Notes under the pieces: model-generated
What the model was told of the DNA's origin: nothing
What the model saw: only the letters and a program-made list of their open reading frames with translations
Database searches by the model: none
Translations under genes and position numbers: made by a program
In this document: one piece after another, positions 46,293-54,675 of the stretch
Position numbering within the stretch: position 1 is the stretch's first letter
How the letters are laid out: the number at the start of each line of letters is the position of its first letter
DNA from: Blastopirellula marina DSM 3645
Lineage (GTDB): Bacteria; Planctomycetota; Planctomycetia; Pirellulales; Pirellulaceae
Length of the DNA stretch: 64,000 nucleotides
Direction: 5' to 3'
Assembly (NCBI RefSeq): GCF_000153105.1
Contig: NZ_CH672377.1
Location: 1,582,405-1,646,404 of the forward strand

Positions 46293-46766
46293 TTAATCTT
46301 CTTTGCGAGCTTCGACCACATAAGAATCGAGGATCTCCGTATCAGGAGCCGGCGAAGGGGGCGAATCCGTTGTGAACCCATCGACCGTCGCAGAGGTCGT
46401 AAGATGAAAGTGTTTTTTCCCCCACTCGATTAGCCAAGCTTTGATCGGCTTGCGTAAGAAGGGAATCAGCAATGCAAACCCGGTGAGATCGGTCAGAATG
46501 CCCGGCGTGATTAACAGCACGCCGGCCAGCGAGATCAAAATCGCGTCAAACAGCGAATCGGTCGGCATCCGGCCTTGGGCGAATTCGCTCTGAATTCGGC
46601 GGTAGGTCGCAAATCCTTGATTTCGTGCTAGCATCGATCCGATCACGCCGGTGACCACGACCAGCGCTAACGTAAACAGCGGATCGGTTGCGCCAGCCAG
46701 AAACAGCAGCAGCGCCAACTCGGTCGTGGGGATCAAGATAAAAAGTAACAGTAGGATTCCCAGCAC
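46293..46766 (-). CDS. FxsA family membrane protein
   Basis: The 157-residue protein has three or four TM helices in the FxsA order: LLLLFILIPTTELALLLFLA, FTLALVVVTGVIGSMLARNQG, LFDAILISLAGVLLITPGIL, LTDLTGFALLIPFLRKPIKA. FxsA was first described as affecting phage exclusion in E. coli; its biochemical role is unknown. A soluble Pro-rich tail of about 40 residues ends the protein. Confidence 0.9.
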   Translation of the reverse strand: MLGILLLLFILIPTTELALLLFLAGATDPLFTLALVVVTGVIGSMLARNQGFATYRRIQSEFAQGRMPTDSLFDAILISLAGVLLITPGILTDLTGFALLIPFLRKPIKAWLIEWGKKHFHLTTSATVDGFTTDSPPSPAPDTEILDSYVVEARKED

Positions 46767-46948
46767 TCGTTTTCTCTCAAAAAATTGGAAACGTCGTTTC
46801 CGTCCAGTTTTGTCTGACTACTTCTAAGTTTAGAACGTTGTCGGTAAAGGGGAATTTGCGGCAGCGAGTTCACTCTCGCGCCGCGGCCCCCTAGAATGAA
46901 TTCGCTGCTGACGGCCTGATCTTACGCCCACACCGACGCGACTATCGG

Positions 46949-49162
46949 ATGAATTTGGAACGGACCGAACTGCAAACTGACGGCGACTTAAAAGCATCGG
47001 AGGAACTGAGCCTCCGTCGCACGCGCCCTCCCAAGGAAATCCCGGGTTACTCGATCGAACGTTTTCTGGGCGCCGGCGCCTATGGTGAGGTCTGGTATGC
47101 CGTCGCCTCCAACACTGGTCGACGCGTTGCGATCAAATTCTACAATCATCGGGCTTCGCTAGAGGACAGTTTGATCGCCCGAGAGGTCGAAAAGCTCGTT
47201 TTTCTTTCGGCGGACCGTTATGTGGTGCAACTACTGGACGTTGGTTGGGACTCGGATCCCCCCTACTATGTGATGGAGTACGTCGAGAGCGGGTCGTTAG
47301 AAGACCTGCTGAAAGTGAGCGGTCCCCTGCCGGTGGATCGCGCCGTTGAGATCTTCCACGATATCGTTGTCGGCCTGCTGCATGCCCATGCGAAGGGGAT
47401 TTTGCACTGTGACTTGAAACCGGCGAACATTTTGCTGGATCAAGATGGCAAAGCCCGACTCGCCGATTTTGGACAGTCACGACTTTCGCACGAACAGAAA
47501 CCAGCGCTCGGGACTTTGTTTTACATGGCGCCCGAACAGGCCGAACTGAGCGCTGTGCCGGACGTCAGTTGGGATGTCTACGCGCTCGGTTCCATATTGT
47601 ACACGATGCTAACGGGAGATCCCCCGTTTCGCAGCGCCGGTGCGATCGGCGAGATCGACTCTGCGGCAGGACTTACTTCGCGTCTGGATCGTTATCGCCA
47701 GATTATCCAACACGCGGATCTACCAGTCGCTCATCGCGACGTGCCGGGCGTCGATCGCGAACTGGTCGACATTATCGATCGGCAATTAGCAGTCAATCCG
47801 CGGCGACGCTATCCGAACGTCCAGGCCGTGCTTGATGCGCTGGGCGTTCGCCAGCGAAATCGAGAACGTCGCCCTTTGGTTTGGCTAGGCATGATCGCTC
47901 CTGCCGTCTTGTTGGCGATCATGCTGGCGTTTGGTTTTTGGGGCTATTCGGCGGCAGTCAGCGACTCGGCCAAAGCGCTCTCGTCAAAAAGCTGGATCAG
48001 CAATCAGTTCGCCGCCGAATTAGCAGCGACCAACGTCGCGCACGATATCGAATCGCTGTTTGATGACGCCGAACGTTTTGCGAAACGCCCTGACGTGCTT
48101 GCGACGCTGCAATCGACGCTGGATACACCCGAACTAAAAGAGTTGTTATCGCGGCTGCACGACCCCAATTTAGGCATGAGCGAGCGTGCCCAACTGGTTC
48201 GCGAGTTTCAGGATCATGCGGCTCGGGAACCGCTGCAAGACCTTGTCACCGAGCGCTGGGCGGCCGGCGCTGGACGCTACGCCAGCTGGTTTCTGCTCGA
48301 CAAATATGGCTTCCATATTGCATCGTCGGCCGGCAAATCGGTCGACTCGCCAGTGGGCGGTTACTATGGTTACCGTTCCTACTTTCATGGGGGAGAAGAG
48401 GATTTTGCGCACCCGGCGATCGATCCTCGCTTTCATGCTTCGGTTCCGCCGCAGGGAGGAATCTATCCGACTGCTACCGATAAGACGCATCTCTCGGCGG
48501 TCTTTTTAAGTACGGCCAGCAATACGTGGAAGTGCGCTATCTCAGCGCCGATACAGGTCGATGGCGAAACGATCGCCGTCGCTTCGCTCACCATTAACGT
48601 AGGCAATTTTCCTCGCTTCGAAGGTTCGCCGGAGCAGTTCGCCGTGTTGATCGATGAACGGCCGGGTCCGAATAGCGGGATGATTTTGCAGCATCCGCTT
48701 TTTGACGAACTGCTGCAAAACGAGTCTCGGCTGCCGGATCAATTTTGCGAAGACCCGGAACTTCGCGTCGGCGTTGAATCGATCGGCAACCGGGAAATGT
48801 ATGACTACATCGATCCATTGTCGCATGACCCGGCCGGCGCGGCTTTGGCGGGGCCTTGGATCGCCGCAAGCCAGTCCGTGCGGATTACTCCCGGGGACGA
48901 AACCGCTTCGCGATCGACAGGTCTGGTCGTCCTGGTGCAAGAGAAGCAAGCGTCGGCCGTGGGACCGATTCATTCGCTCGGCAAGAAACTGGCGACCGCT
49001 GGCGTCACCGCGATGGCGATTATTACCGCGCTCGCCGGAGCGATGTGGGGATTTGTGTTGCGGAGCGGCTCACGCAGTTCCCGCGGCAGTTTTCTCGGCA
49101 GCGGGGCCAGCGCAACGCCGATTCATGACCAGGCGACGGTCGTTTTACCCAAAAAGCATTGA
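46949..49162 (+). CDS. Membrane Ser/Thr protein kinase with extracellular sensor domain
   Basis: The 737-residue protein has a kinase domain (about 34-300): GAGAYGEV P-loop (41-48), catalytic Lys63 in VAIKFYN, HCDLKPANILL (Asp155, in place of HRD), and ADFGQS with Asp173. A TM helix (about 312-336), a roughly 350-residue extracytoplasmic domain with Cache-like strands (GYYGYRSYFHGG, IYPTATDKTHLSAVF, KCAISAPIQVDGETIAVASL), and a second TM helix near residue 700 follow. So it is a Hanks-type kinase whose activity should respond to an external ligand. HCD instead of HRD suggests altered activation-loop control. Confidence 0.92.
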   Translation: MNLERTELQTDGDLKASEELSLRRTRPPKEIPGYSIERFLGAGAYGEVWYAVASNTGRRVAIKFYNHRASLEDSLIAREVEKLVFLSADRYVVQLLDVGWDSDPPYYVMEYVESGSLEDLLKVSGPLPVDRAVEIFHDIVVGLLHAHAKGILHCDLKPANILLDQDGKARLADFGQSRLSHEQKPALGTLFYMAPEQAELSAVPDVSWDVYALGSILYTMLTGDPPFRSAGAIGEIDSAAGLTSRLDRYRQIIQHADLPVAHRDVPGVDRELVDIIDRQLAVNPRRRYPNVQAVLDALGVRQRNRERRPLVWLGMIAPAVLLAIMLAFGFWGYSAAVSDSAKALSSKSWISNQFAAELAATNVAHDIESLFDDAERFAKRPDVLATLQSTLDTPELKELLSRLHDPNLGMSERAQLVREFQDHAAREPLQDLVTERWAAGAGRYASWFLLDKYGFHIASSAGKSVDSPVGGYYGYRSYFHGGEEDFAHPAIDPRFHASVPPQGGIYPTATDKTHLSAVFLSTASNTWKCAISAPIQVDGETIAVASLTINVGNFPRFEGSPEQFAVLIDERPGPNSGMILQHPLFDELLQNESRLPDQFCEDPELRVGVESIGNREMYDYIDPLSHDPAGAALAGPWIAASQSVRITPGDETASRSTGLVVLVQEKQASAVGPIHSLGKKLATAGVTAMAIITALAGAMWGFVLRSGSRSSRGSFLGSGASATPIHDQATVVLPKKH

Positions 49163-49331
49163 CAACCGGCAATAGCTTGTCCAGGTTGACATGAATACGG
49201 GTTTCTCGTAGTTTGAGCAGTTCTCTACTTGGCTCCCGGGGACTTCCTACTCGCGGAAGACGCATCAACCGGATTGCAGCCGGGCCCCGCCGGCAATTCT
49301 TCACCGTCGAAATTGTTTGGAAGGAAAAGTC

Positions 49332-50273
49332 ATGCCACGCGGCAAGTCTTATGACGATGCTTGCTCCGCCATCGGTGATACGCCGATGATCAAGATCAAT
49401 CGCTTGGTTCCTGAGGGGCACGCGACCGTCTTTGCGAAATGCGAGTTTTTCAATCCGCTCAACAGCGTCAAAGATCGCATTGGTTACGCCATGATTGCAG
49501 ACGCCGAGAAAAGCGGCAAAATCAACCAATACACGCATATTATTGAGCCGACCAGCGGCAACACCGGCATCGCGCTGGCGTTTGTCTGCGCCGCCAAGGG
49601 TTACAAGCTGACGCTGACGATGCCCGAGTCGATGTCGCTCGAACGTCGCGCGCTGCTTCGCGTGATGGGCGCCAATCTGGTGCTCACGCCTGCGGCCGAA
49701 GGGATGAAAGGCGCGATCAACACCGCTCACGAAATGGTCGAGAAAGAGTCTGGCGCCTGGCTCGCGGGGCAGTTTGACAACCCGGCCAATCCGGCGATTC
49801 ACGAAGCGACGACCGGTCCCGAAATCTGGGAAGACTCGGGCGAGAATATCGACGCTATCGTCGCAGGCGTCGGCACCGGCGGCACGATCACCGGCGTCGC
49901 ACGGTACATCAAATCCAAGAACCCCGATTTCAAAGCAGTCGCGGTCGAACCGACGAGCTCGCCGGTCATCAGCGGCGGAGCGCCGGGCAAGCATCGCATC
50001 CAGGGAATCGGCGCCGGGTTCGTGCCCAAGAATCTCGACACGTCGGTCTTGGACGAAGTGATCAAAGTAGATGACGAGGACGCGTTTGAATGGGGACGCC
50101 AACTTGCCAAGCAAGAAGGTATCGTCGCCGGCATCAGTAGCGGCGCCACCATGTGGGCAGCCGCCCAATTGGCCGCACGTCCCGAAATGAAAGGGAAACG
50201 GATCGCCGTGATTATGGCGAGCCTGGGCGAACGCTATATCTCGACTCCGCTGTTCGGCGGTCTCGACGGCTAA
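49332..50273 (+). CDS. cysK: Cysteine synthase (O-acetylserine sulfhydrylase)
   Basis: This PLP enzyme makes Cys from O-acetylserine and sulfide. The 313-residue protein has NPLNSVKDRIG with PLP-Lys47, the TSGNTGIALA loop, GVGTGGTITGVARY and GISSGATMWAA. The ATG at 49332 follows an AAGGA RBS by 7 bases; an in-frame start five codons earlier is not preferred. It is a single gene with a terminator downstream. No riboswitch was recognised in the 169-base leader. Confidence 0.95.
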   Translation: MPRGKSYDDACSAIGDTPMIKINRLVPEGHATVFAKCEFFNPLNSVKDRIGYAMIADAEKSGKINQYTHIIEPTSGNTGIALAFVCAAKGYKLTLTMPESMSLERRALLRVMGANLVLTPAAEGMKGAINTAHEMVEKESGAWLAGQFDNPANPAIHEATTGPEIWEDSGENIDAIVAGVGTGGTITGVARYIKSKNPDFKAVAVEPTSSPVISGGAPGKHRIQGIGAGFVPKNLDTSVLDEVIKVDDEDAFEWGRQLAKQEGIVAGISSGATMWAAAQLAARPEMKGKRIAVIMASLGERYISTPLFGGLDG

Positions 50274-50307
50274 TCGCTTTCTCTTCACGCAAGCAGCATC
50301 CCAAAAA

Positions 50308-50338
50308 GAGTCGCGAGTCCACTCGCGGCTCTTTTTTT
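50308..50338 (+). terminator. Rho-independent terminator of cysK
   Basis: A 10-bp stem (GAGTCGCGAG / CTCGCGGCTC, one G-T pair) with a 4-base loop is followed by seven T residues, 34 bases past the cysK stop. Confidence 0.93.
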
Positions 50339-50559
50339 GTCTTGATCGCTGCGAATGTTGGCCGCGCATAGGTCCCGCTGCGCGGATTCGAACCAGCCCC
50401 GGAAGTCGCCGCTATCGCTTTTCTGGCCGGCGGCAGTCTTCTGTAAGCCCTTTCTGTTAAACGTCTTGTGATCAAAGTTGCCGAAATCTGAAATCTCGGC
50501 ATGCCGACTGCGTTACAGCCCTAACAGGAAAATGAGTGAACGTCGCAGGGAGGCAAATC

Positions 50560-50697
50560 ATGTTTCATTTATGGATGCTGATCGCGTTGGGATTGACGCT
50601 GTTGGGCGTGATACCCGGAACGGCGAGTTGGCGAATTCCATCAGGCGTCTTTGGGCTATTGGTTGTCCTGATGGTCGTCATGATTCTTTTGTTTTAA
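50560..50697 (+). CDS. 45-residue hydrophobic membrane protein
   Basis: This short gene begins ATG with a strong GGGAGG RBS 7 bases upstream, and encodes 45 residues: MFHLWMLIALGLTLLGVIPG then ASWRIPSGVFGLLVVLMVV and an ILLF end, that is, two TM helices joined by a short loop. The layout resembles small DUF3309-type membrane proteins, but the sequence match is only general. It ends 14 bases before the DUF4112 gene and is probably co-transcribed with it. Confidence 0.7.
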   Translation: MFHLWMLIALGLTLLGVIPGTASWRIPSGVFGLLVVLMVVMILLF

Positions 50698-50711
50698 CCA
50701 GGCGGCTTGTC

Positions 50712-51164
50712 ATGCCCGCAGATCCAAACCAGCCAGTGAAGCCACCGTCGTCGCGGATGCAACGCATGCGACGATTTGTTGACATCATGGAGAATGCGGT
50801 TCGCATACCCGGCACGCGATACCGCATTGGCCTCGACGCGTTGTTGGGGCTCGTCCCAGGTGTCGGCGATTTTGTCACCGCGACGGCGGCTTTTGTATTA
50901 CTGTGGGAGGCGCGACGCCTAGGGATCCCGTTTGGCAAACGGGCCAAAATGGTGGGCTATATCTTCTTTGATATGCTGATCGGCATCGTGCCGTTGGTAG
51001 GAGATCTGTTTGATGTCGCCTACAAGTCGAATACGCGGATCCTGAAAATGATCGAAGAGCATATCGCTCAGCATGGCGACGCGACGGTGAATCCGGCGAG
51101 CCGAATCAATGTGCCGAAATTCTTACAGCGGCCCCATGCCGCTAAACCGCGACGAGCCGATTAG
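50712..51164 (+). CDS. DUF4112 family protein
   Basis: The 150-residue protein has the family pattern VDIMENAVRIPGTRYRIGLD, LLGLVPGVGDFVTATAAFVLL, and the repeated IGIVPLVGDLFDVAYKSN, with short hydrophobic hairpins that likely dip into the membrane. The ATG at 50712 is chosen after an AGGCGG-like RBS; the open frame upstream overlaps the 45-residue gene in another frame. Function unknown. Confidence 0.88.
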   Translation: MPADPNQPVKPPSSRMQRMRRFVDIMENAVRIPGTRYRIGLDALLGLVPGVGDFVTATAAFVLLWEARRLGIPFGKRAKMVGYIFFDMLIGIVPLVGDLFDVAYKSNTRILKMIEEHIAQHGDATVNPASRINVPKFLQRPHAAKPRRAD

Positions 51165-51254
51165 AAGTCTCGTGCCTGGGGAGCGAGTCGCTCGCATTTT
51201 TAGCGAGCGGACAAACCTGTTGCGGTTACGATCAAAGCGCCTTCCGATTGGTGA

Positions 51255-51318
51255 TTTTGACCCGGATCAATCCATCGATTACGATCGGGGGGCGGGACAT
51301 TGCAGCCAGCAGTCCCGG
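51255..51318. repeat. Upstream block of SHD1 gene 1, duplicated before gene 2
   Basis: This block shares TTTTGACCCGG, an ATCGAT, TTACGATCGG and then CGGGACA followed by GCCAGC with the block at 54580-54640, in the same order and at similar spacing before the start codon of the paralogous gene. It indicates that the duplication included upstream DNA; a promoter or leader role is likely. Confidence 0.7.
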
Positions 51319-51347
51319 CGTCGCTTCTCTAACCACTTCCAGGGGCA

Positions 51348-54300
51348 ATGGCAGTGCGCGGCTTTCTCCTAGCTCTACTCGTGCTTGGCTTCGCCGCACC
51401 GATTGCGGCTCACGAATGGCATGCTCGCACCGGGGGCTTTTCGGTCAAAGCCCAATTGGTCGAGCTGCGCGGCGGCGCAGTCGTCTTGAAACGAGACGAC
51501 AACGGTCAGGAGATATCGGTTCCGCTCGACAAGCTGAGTCTCGATGACATCCGCTTTGTGCATGCCGAATTGGCCCGTCGGAACGAGACGATCAACAACG
51601 GCGGCCCAGCCAAAATGCCGGCGACGGCGCCAGAGTCGAAGCCAACATCGTCGTTTGCGCCTCCTCGTCGCCCCACGACGCGACCATCTGCGGATCCGTC
51701 CGTCTCAACGACCGCGCAGGCTTCCACCGCTCGCCTGGACAGCAACGGCTATCCCATAACGCCGGCCAGCAACGCCGCAGCGCCTCGTGTCGCGATTGCT
51801 TCGCAGCAAGGATGGCAAGTTTCCGCCGATCCCAGCCCATTCGAATATGAAATGCCGAAAGACATGCAGGTGCAAGTAACCCTGCCGCAAGATCTCCGTA
51901 GCGCTGCACCGGTATACTCCGAACATCTGGGCCATTTCATTTTTTTTAGCGAGTCGTCCAACGCTTACCATGCGTTTCACCTCCCTACGAATAAGTTCAC
52001 CGGAACGATTCAGTTTGGTACCTATGGACCGCAACAGATCGCTTATAGCGCCGATGGTCGTTATCTGGCGGTTGTGATTCGCAACGATCCGACGGCTGTT
52101 CTGACTGCGGAGATTTGGTCCTTTGCGACAGGGCAGTTGGTACGCAGTTTCCCGATGGACGACAATCTGGCGACGATCTCGGCAATTCGTTTCGCGGGCC
52201 CAGATCACATCGTCATCGTCAAGAAGCAAATCGATCTGCTGGAATGCTATGACATCGCCACCGGTCGCCTGATCAGCGAAAGCACCGTTCCGGACTTCTA
52301 CAATAATACTTCAATGGCCGTCAGCCCCAGCGGCGCCTATGCGGCGATCTACGAATCAAAATCGAAGATGGTGCATTTGATTGATTTGCGTTCGGGGGTC
52401 GAAGCAGGCGTTGTCGGCGGTGAAGATCAGATCCCGAAAAATGCATCGCTTGTTCGCCTCTGTTTCTCACCAGATGGCGAAGAACTGCTCTTTTATTCGT
52501 CCGATCGATTCCGCCGACACCTGATCACTTGGGATATGCGCAGCGGCGAACCATTGGTGGATCTGAATTTTGAGGAAGATCCAAGCAAAAGGGGCATCCG
52601 AACCTATTCCTATGGAGGCCGTCCGATCGAATGGCGACCCGATCGAAGCGGTTGGCTGATTGCTGGTCGAGTGCTTGTCGAACGCAATCGGCCAGAAGTC
52701 GTTTGGGCTGACGAATCGCCCCATGGCAATTTCGATCTTCGCTCGTCCCGACGTTTCATCGACAACGACCGGCTACTGGTTCATTTCCAGAAAACCTATA
52801 CCGAGACGACTTTGTCCCTGATGAAACTTCCGATTGAGGAGATCGAAGCGACTCGGTCTCTCATCGCCAAAGGGGGTTCGGCAGTCGACCTTGGCTTGCC
52901 GCCGTTGACGCAAATCTTTGTCGGCCAGGCGCGAGAAATTGCCCCCAGTACGCAATGGAGCTATCAGCCCGACGTAGCGCCGCAGGTCGCCACAGCCGAC
53001 CTGAAGAGCAGCATTGACGTGCAAGCGACCTACCGCCGGTTGAAGAGTCTGAACATCTGCCGTGCGTCCAATCGCGCCGTCGTCGGTTTGGGTGAATTGG
53101 ACGCCAAACAACGGAAGCAGGGTTTCAATTCAAGCGACGCGCAGTATTTGGAACTGATCGATTTGGCGGAGGGAAAATCGATTCATCGCATGACGCTTCC
53201 GTTCGCTGCGCGCTTGATGGCGGTTGCCGGAACCGGCGACTGGGCTGCATTTGCGTCGTCCGGCAAGCGAGATCGCGTCGACCTGTTTGATCTGACGAGC
53301 GGCGACTCGGTTGTCGCATTTCGTCCCTTTGGAAACGGCGATGGCCAAATCAAACAAATGGCCTTTGGGTCTGATCGTGCGCTGCTGTGGATCTTGACCG
53401 ACGAAGGCGAATTGACGCAGTGGCGCTTGCCTGAATGCCGGGCCGTAGCGCGGCGCGATTATGGCAAAGGAGCCAGCATTCAGGCGTCTCCCAGCGGCCG
53501 CACTTTGTGCGTCGCTGCGTCAAAATCGTACGAGCTGATTGACGCCGATACCGGAAAAATGCTCGGCACCCTCGCTAGTCCGGATCGCTCGTTTCACCAT
53601 CATGCAGGTTATGTCGCATTCTCTGAAGATGGTCGCAAATTAGCGATTGCCCGCAAGTCGGGACGCCAACCGCAAGAGGTGATTCTGTGGAATCTGATGA
53701 CGAACGCCGCTGCGCATAAGTTCAATCTGCCGTACACGCCGTATGGACTTTCGTGGGGTTCCGACCTTGTGTTGCTGATTGACGTCGTTACGCCGATGGA
53801 CGAAGAGCAGGAACCGCGTCATCTAATAGCGGTCGATCTGCTGTCCAACCGCGTCGCATGGCACTACCGGCTGCTCATGGAAGGACAACATGGTTTTCGT
53901 GGATCGGACGGGCGCCATTGGTATATCGCCGGCGATCAGAGGCGTCGAGACTCGGTGTTGCACGCCGTTCAATTGCCGCAGCGGGACGAGCTGGCGAGAT
54001 TTGGCGGTTTGCAGCCGCTTGCGGCGCTGTTGGGCCCAGGCGATGCGATCAACGTTCGGATCGCTGCGTCAATTCCTTCCGTCGATCCGAAGCGGCCGAA
54101 TGTGAAGCAGGAACTACTCGAATCGTTGCAAGAGAGAGCGGTCGCACTGGGCTATCGACTTGATCCAGCGGCCGAATATTCATTTGTTCTGGAAGCGAGA
54201 GAGTCGGGGACTTCCCAATCGGTGAAAGTACAAGAGGTGGGAAAACGATCCGCCGTGCAGACAATTCCCATCTCCGAGGTGAATGTGTCGGCCAAGATCG

Positions 54301-54557
54301 TCAATCGCAGCGGCGCCACCGTTTGGACAGAGAAAAGCAGCTTCAAAACCAATGTCGGCTACTTCGCCGCCGTCCCTCAAGGGACGAGTCCGGCCGCCTA
54401 CTTTCGAAACCAGCAGTGGGAATCGGTGATCGGCTGGATGTTCGGCGCGCCGTTTCCCGGCGTCATTTTGAGCCCGGCCGCGTCGACCGGCGCCGGCGTC
54501 TCCTCTCTGTCGGCGTTGGGGGCGCGAATCGAGAGCGTTGCGCCACAATCAAACTAG
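51348..54557 (+). CDS. Secreted SHD1 / WD40-like propeller protein, paralog 1
   Basis: The 1,069-residue protein has a signal peptide (MAVRGFLLALLVLGFAAPIA), then an SHD1 domain (about residues 22-80: HEWHARTGGFSVKAQLVEL, LKRDDNGQEISVPLDKLS), a Ser/Pro/Thr-rich linker, and a long region of repeats resembling beta-propeller blades (YSADGRYLAVVIRND, LCFSPDGEELLFYSSD, AFSEDGRKLAIARKSG). A C-terminal domain (about 900-1069) follows with no known fold. SHD1 is mostly known from eukaryotic Sla1 and is widespread in planctomycetes. RBS AGGGG precedes the ATG. The next gene is a full-length paralog. Confidence 0.85.
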   Translation: MAVRGFLLALLVLGFAAPIAAHEWHARTGGFSVKAQLVELRGGAVVLKRDDNGQEISVPLDKLSLDDIRFVHAELARRNETINNGGPAKMPATAPESKPTSSFAPPRRPTTRPSADPSVSTTAQASTARLDSNGYPITPASNAAAPRVAIASQQGWQVSADPSPFEYEMPKDMQVQVTLPQDLRSAAPVYSEHLGHFIFFSESSNAYHAFHLPTNKFTGTIQFGTYGPQQIAYSADGRYLAVVIRNDPTAVLTAEIWSFATGQLVRSFPMDDNLATISAIRFAGPDHIVIVKKQIDLLECYDIATGRLISESTVPDFYNNTSMAVSPSGAYAAIYESKSKMVHLIDLRSGVEAGVVGGEDQIPKNASLVRLCFSPDGEELLFYSSDRFRRHLITWDMRSGEPLVDLNFEEDPSKRGIRTYSYGGRPIEWRPDRSGWLIAGRVLVERNRPEVVWADESPHGNFDLRSSRRFIDNDRLLVHFQKTYTETTLSLMKLPIEEIEATRSLIAKGGSAVDLGLPPLTQIFVGQAREIAPSTQWSYQPDVAPQVATADLKSSIDVQATYRRLKSLNICRASNRAVVGLGELDAKQRKQGFNSSDAQYLELIDLAEGKSIHRMTLPFAARLMAVAGTGDWAAFASSGKRDRVDLFDLTSGDSVVAFRPFGNGDGQIKQMAFGSDRALLWILTDEGELTQWRLPECRAVARRDYGKGASIQASPSGRTLCVAASKSYELIDADTGKMLGTLASPDRSFHHHAGYVAFSEDGRKLAIARKSGRQPQEVILWNLMTNAAAHKFNLPYTPYGLSWGSDLVLLIDVVTPMDEEQEPRHLIAVDLLSNRVAWHYRLLMEGQHGFRGSDGRHWYIAGDQRRRDSVLHAVQLPQRDELARFGGLQPLAALLGPGDAINVRIAASIPSVDPKRPNVKQELLESLQERAVALGYRLDPAAEYSFVLEARESGTSQSVKVQEVGKRSAVQTIPISEVNVSAKIVNRSGATVWTEKSSFKTNVGYFAAVPQGTSPAAYFRNQQWESVIGWMFGAPFPGVILSPAASTGAGVSSLSALGARIESVAPQSN

Positions 54558-54579
54558 GGCAGGTGCGACGCGCCCCCTC

Positions 54580-54640
54580 TTTTGACCCGGCGAGATCGAT
54601 GGGTTACGATCGGTCACGGGACAACGCCGCCAGCGGTACC
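54580..54640. repeat. Upstream block of SHD1 gene 2, copy of the block at 51255
   Basis: See the block at 51255-51318: the order and spacing of TTTTGACCCGG, ATCGAT, TTACGATCGG and CGGGACA is retained here about 36 bases before the GTG start of the second paralog. Confidence 0.7.
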
Positions 54641-54675
54641 CACTTTTCTTAACTTCTCGTTTTAGGGCTTCAGCT

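Noticed and set aside
49163-49331. SAM riboswitch or T-box upstream of cysK
   Set aside because: No conserved core motif of either class could be found in the leader.
50370-50440. A GGTTCGAATCC T-loop-like motif on the minus strand suggests a tRNA gene
   Set aside because: The expected T-stem pairs poorly and no acceptor stem, anticodon arm or D-arm can be folded around it. At most a remnant.
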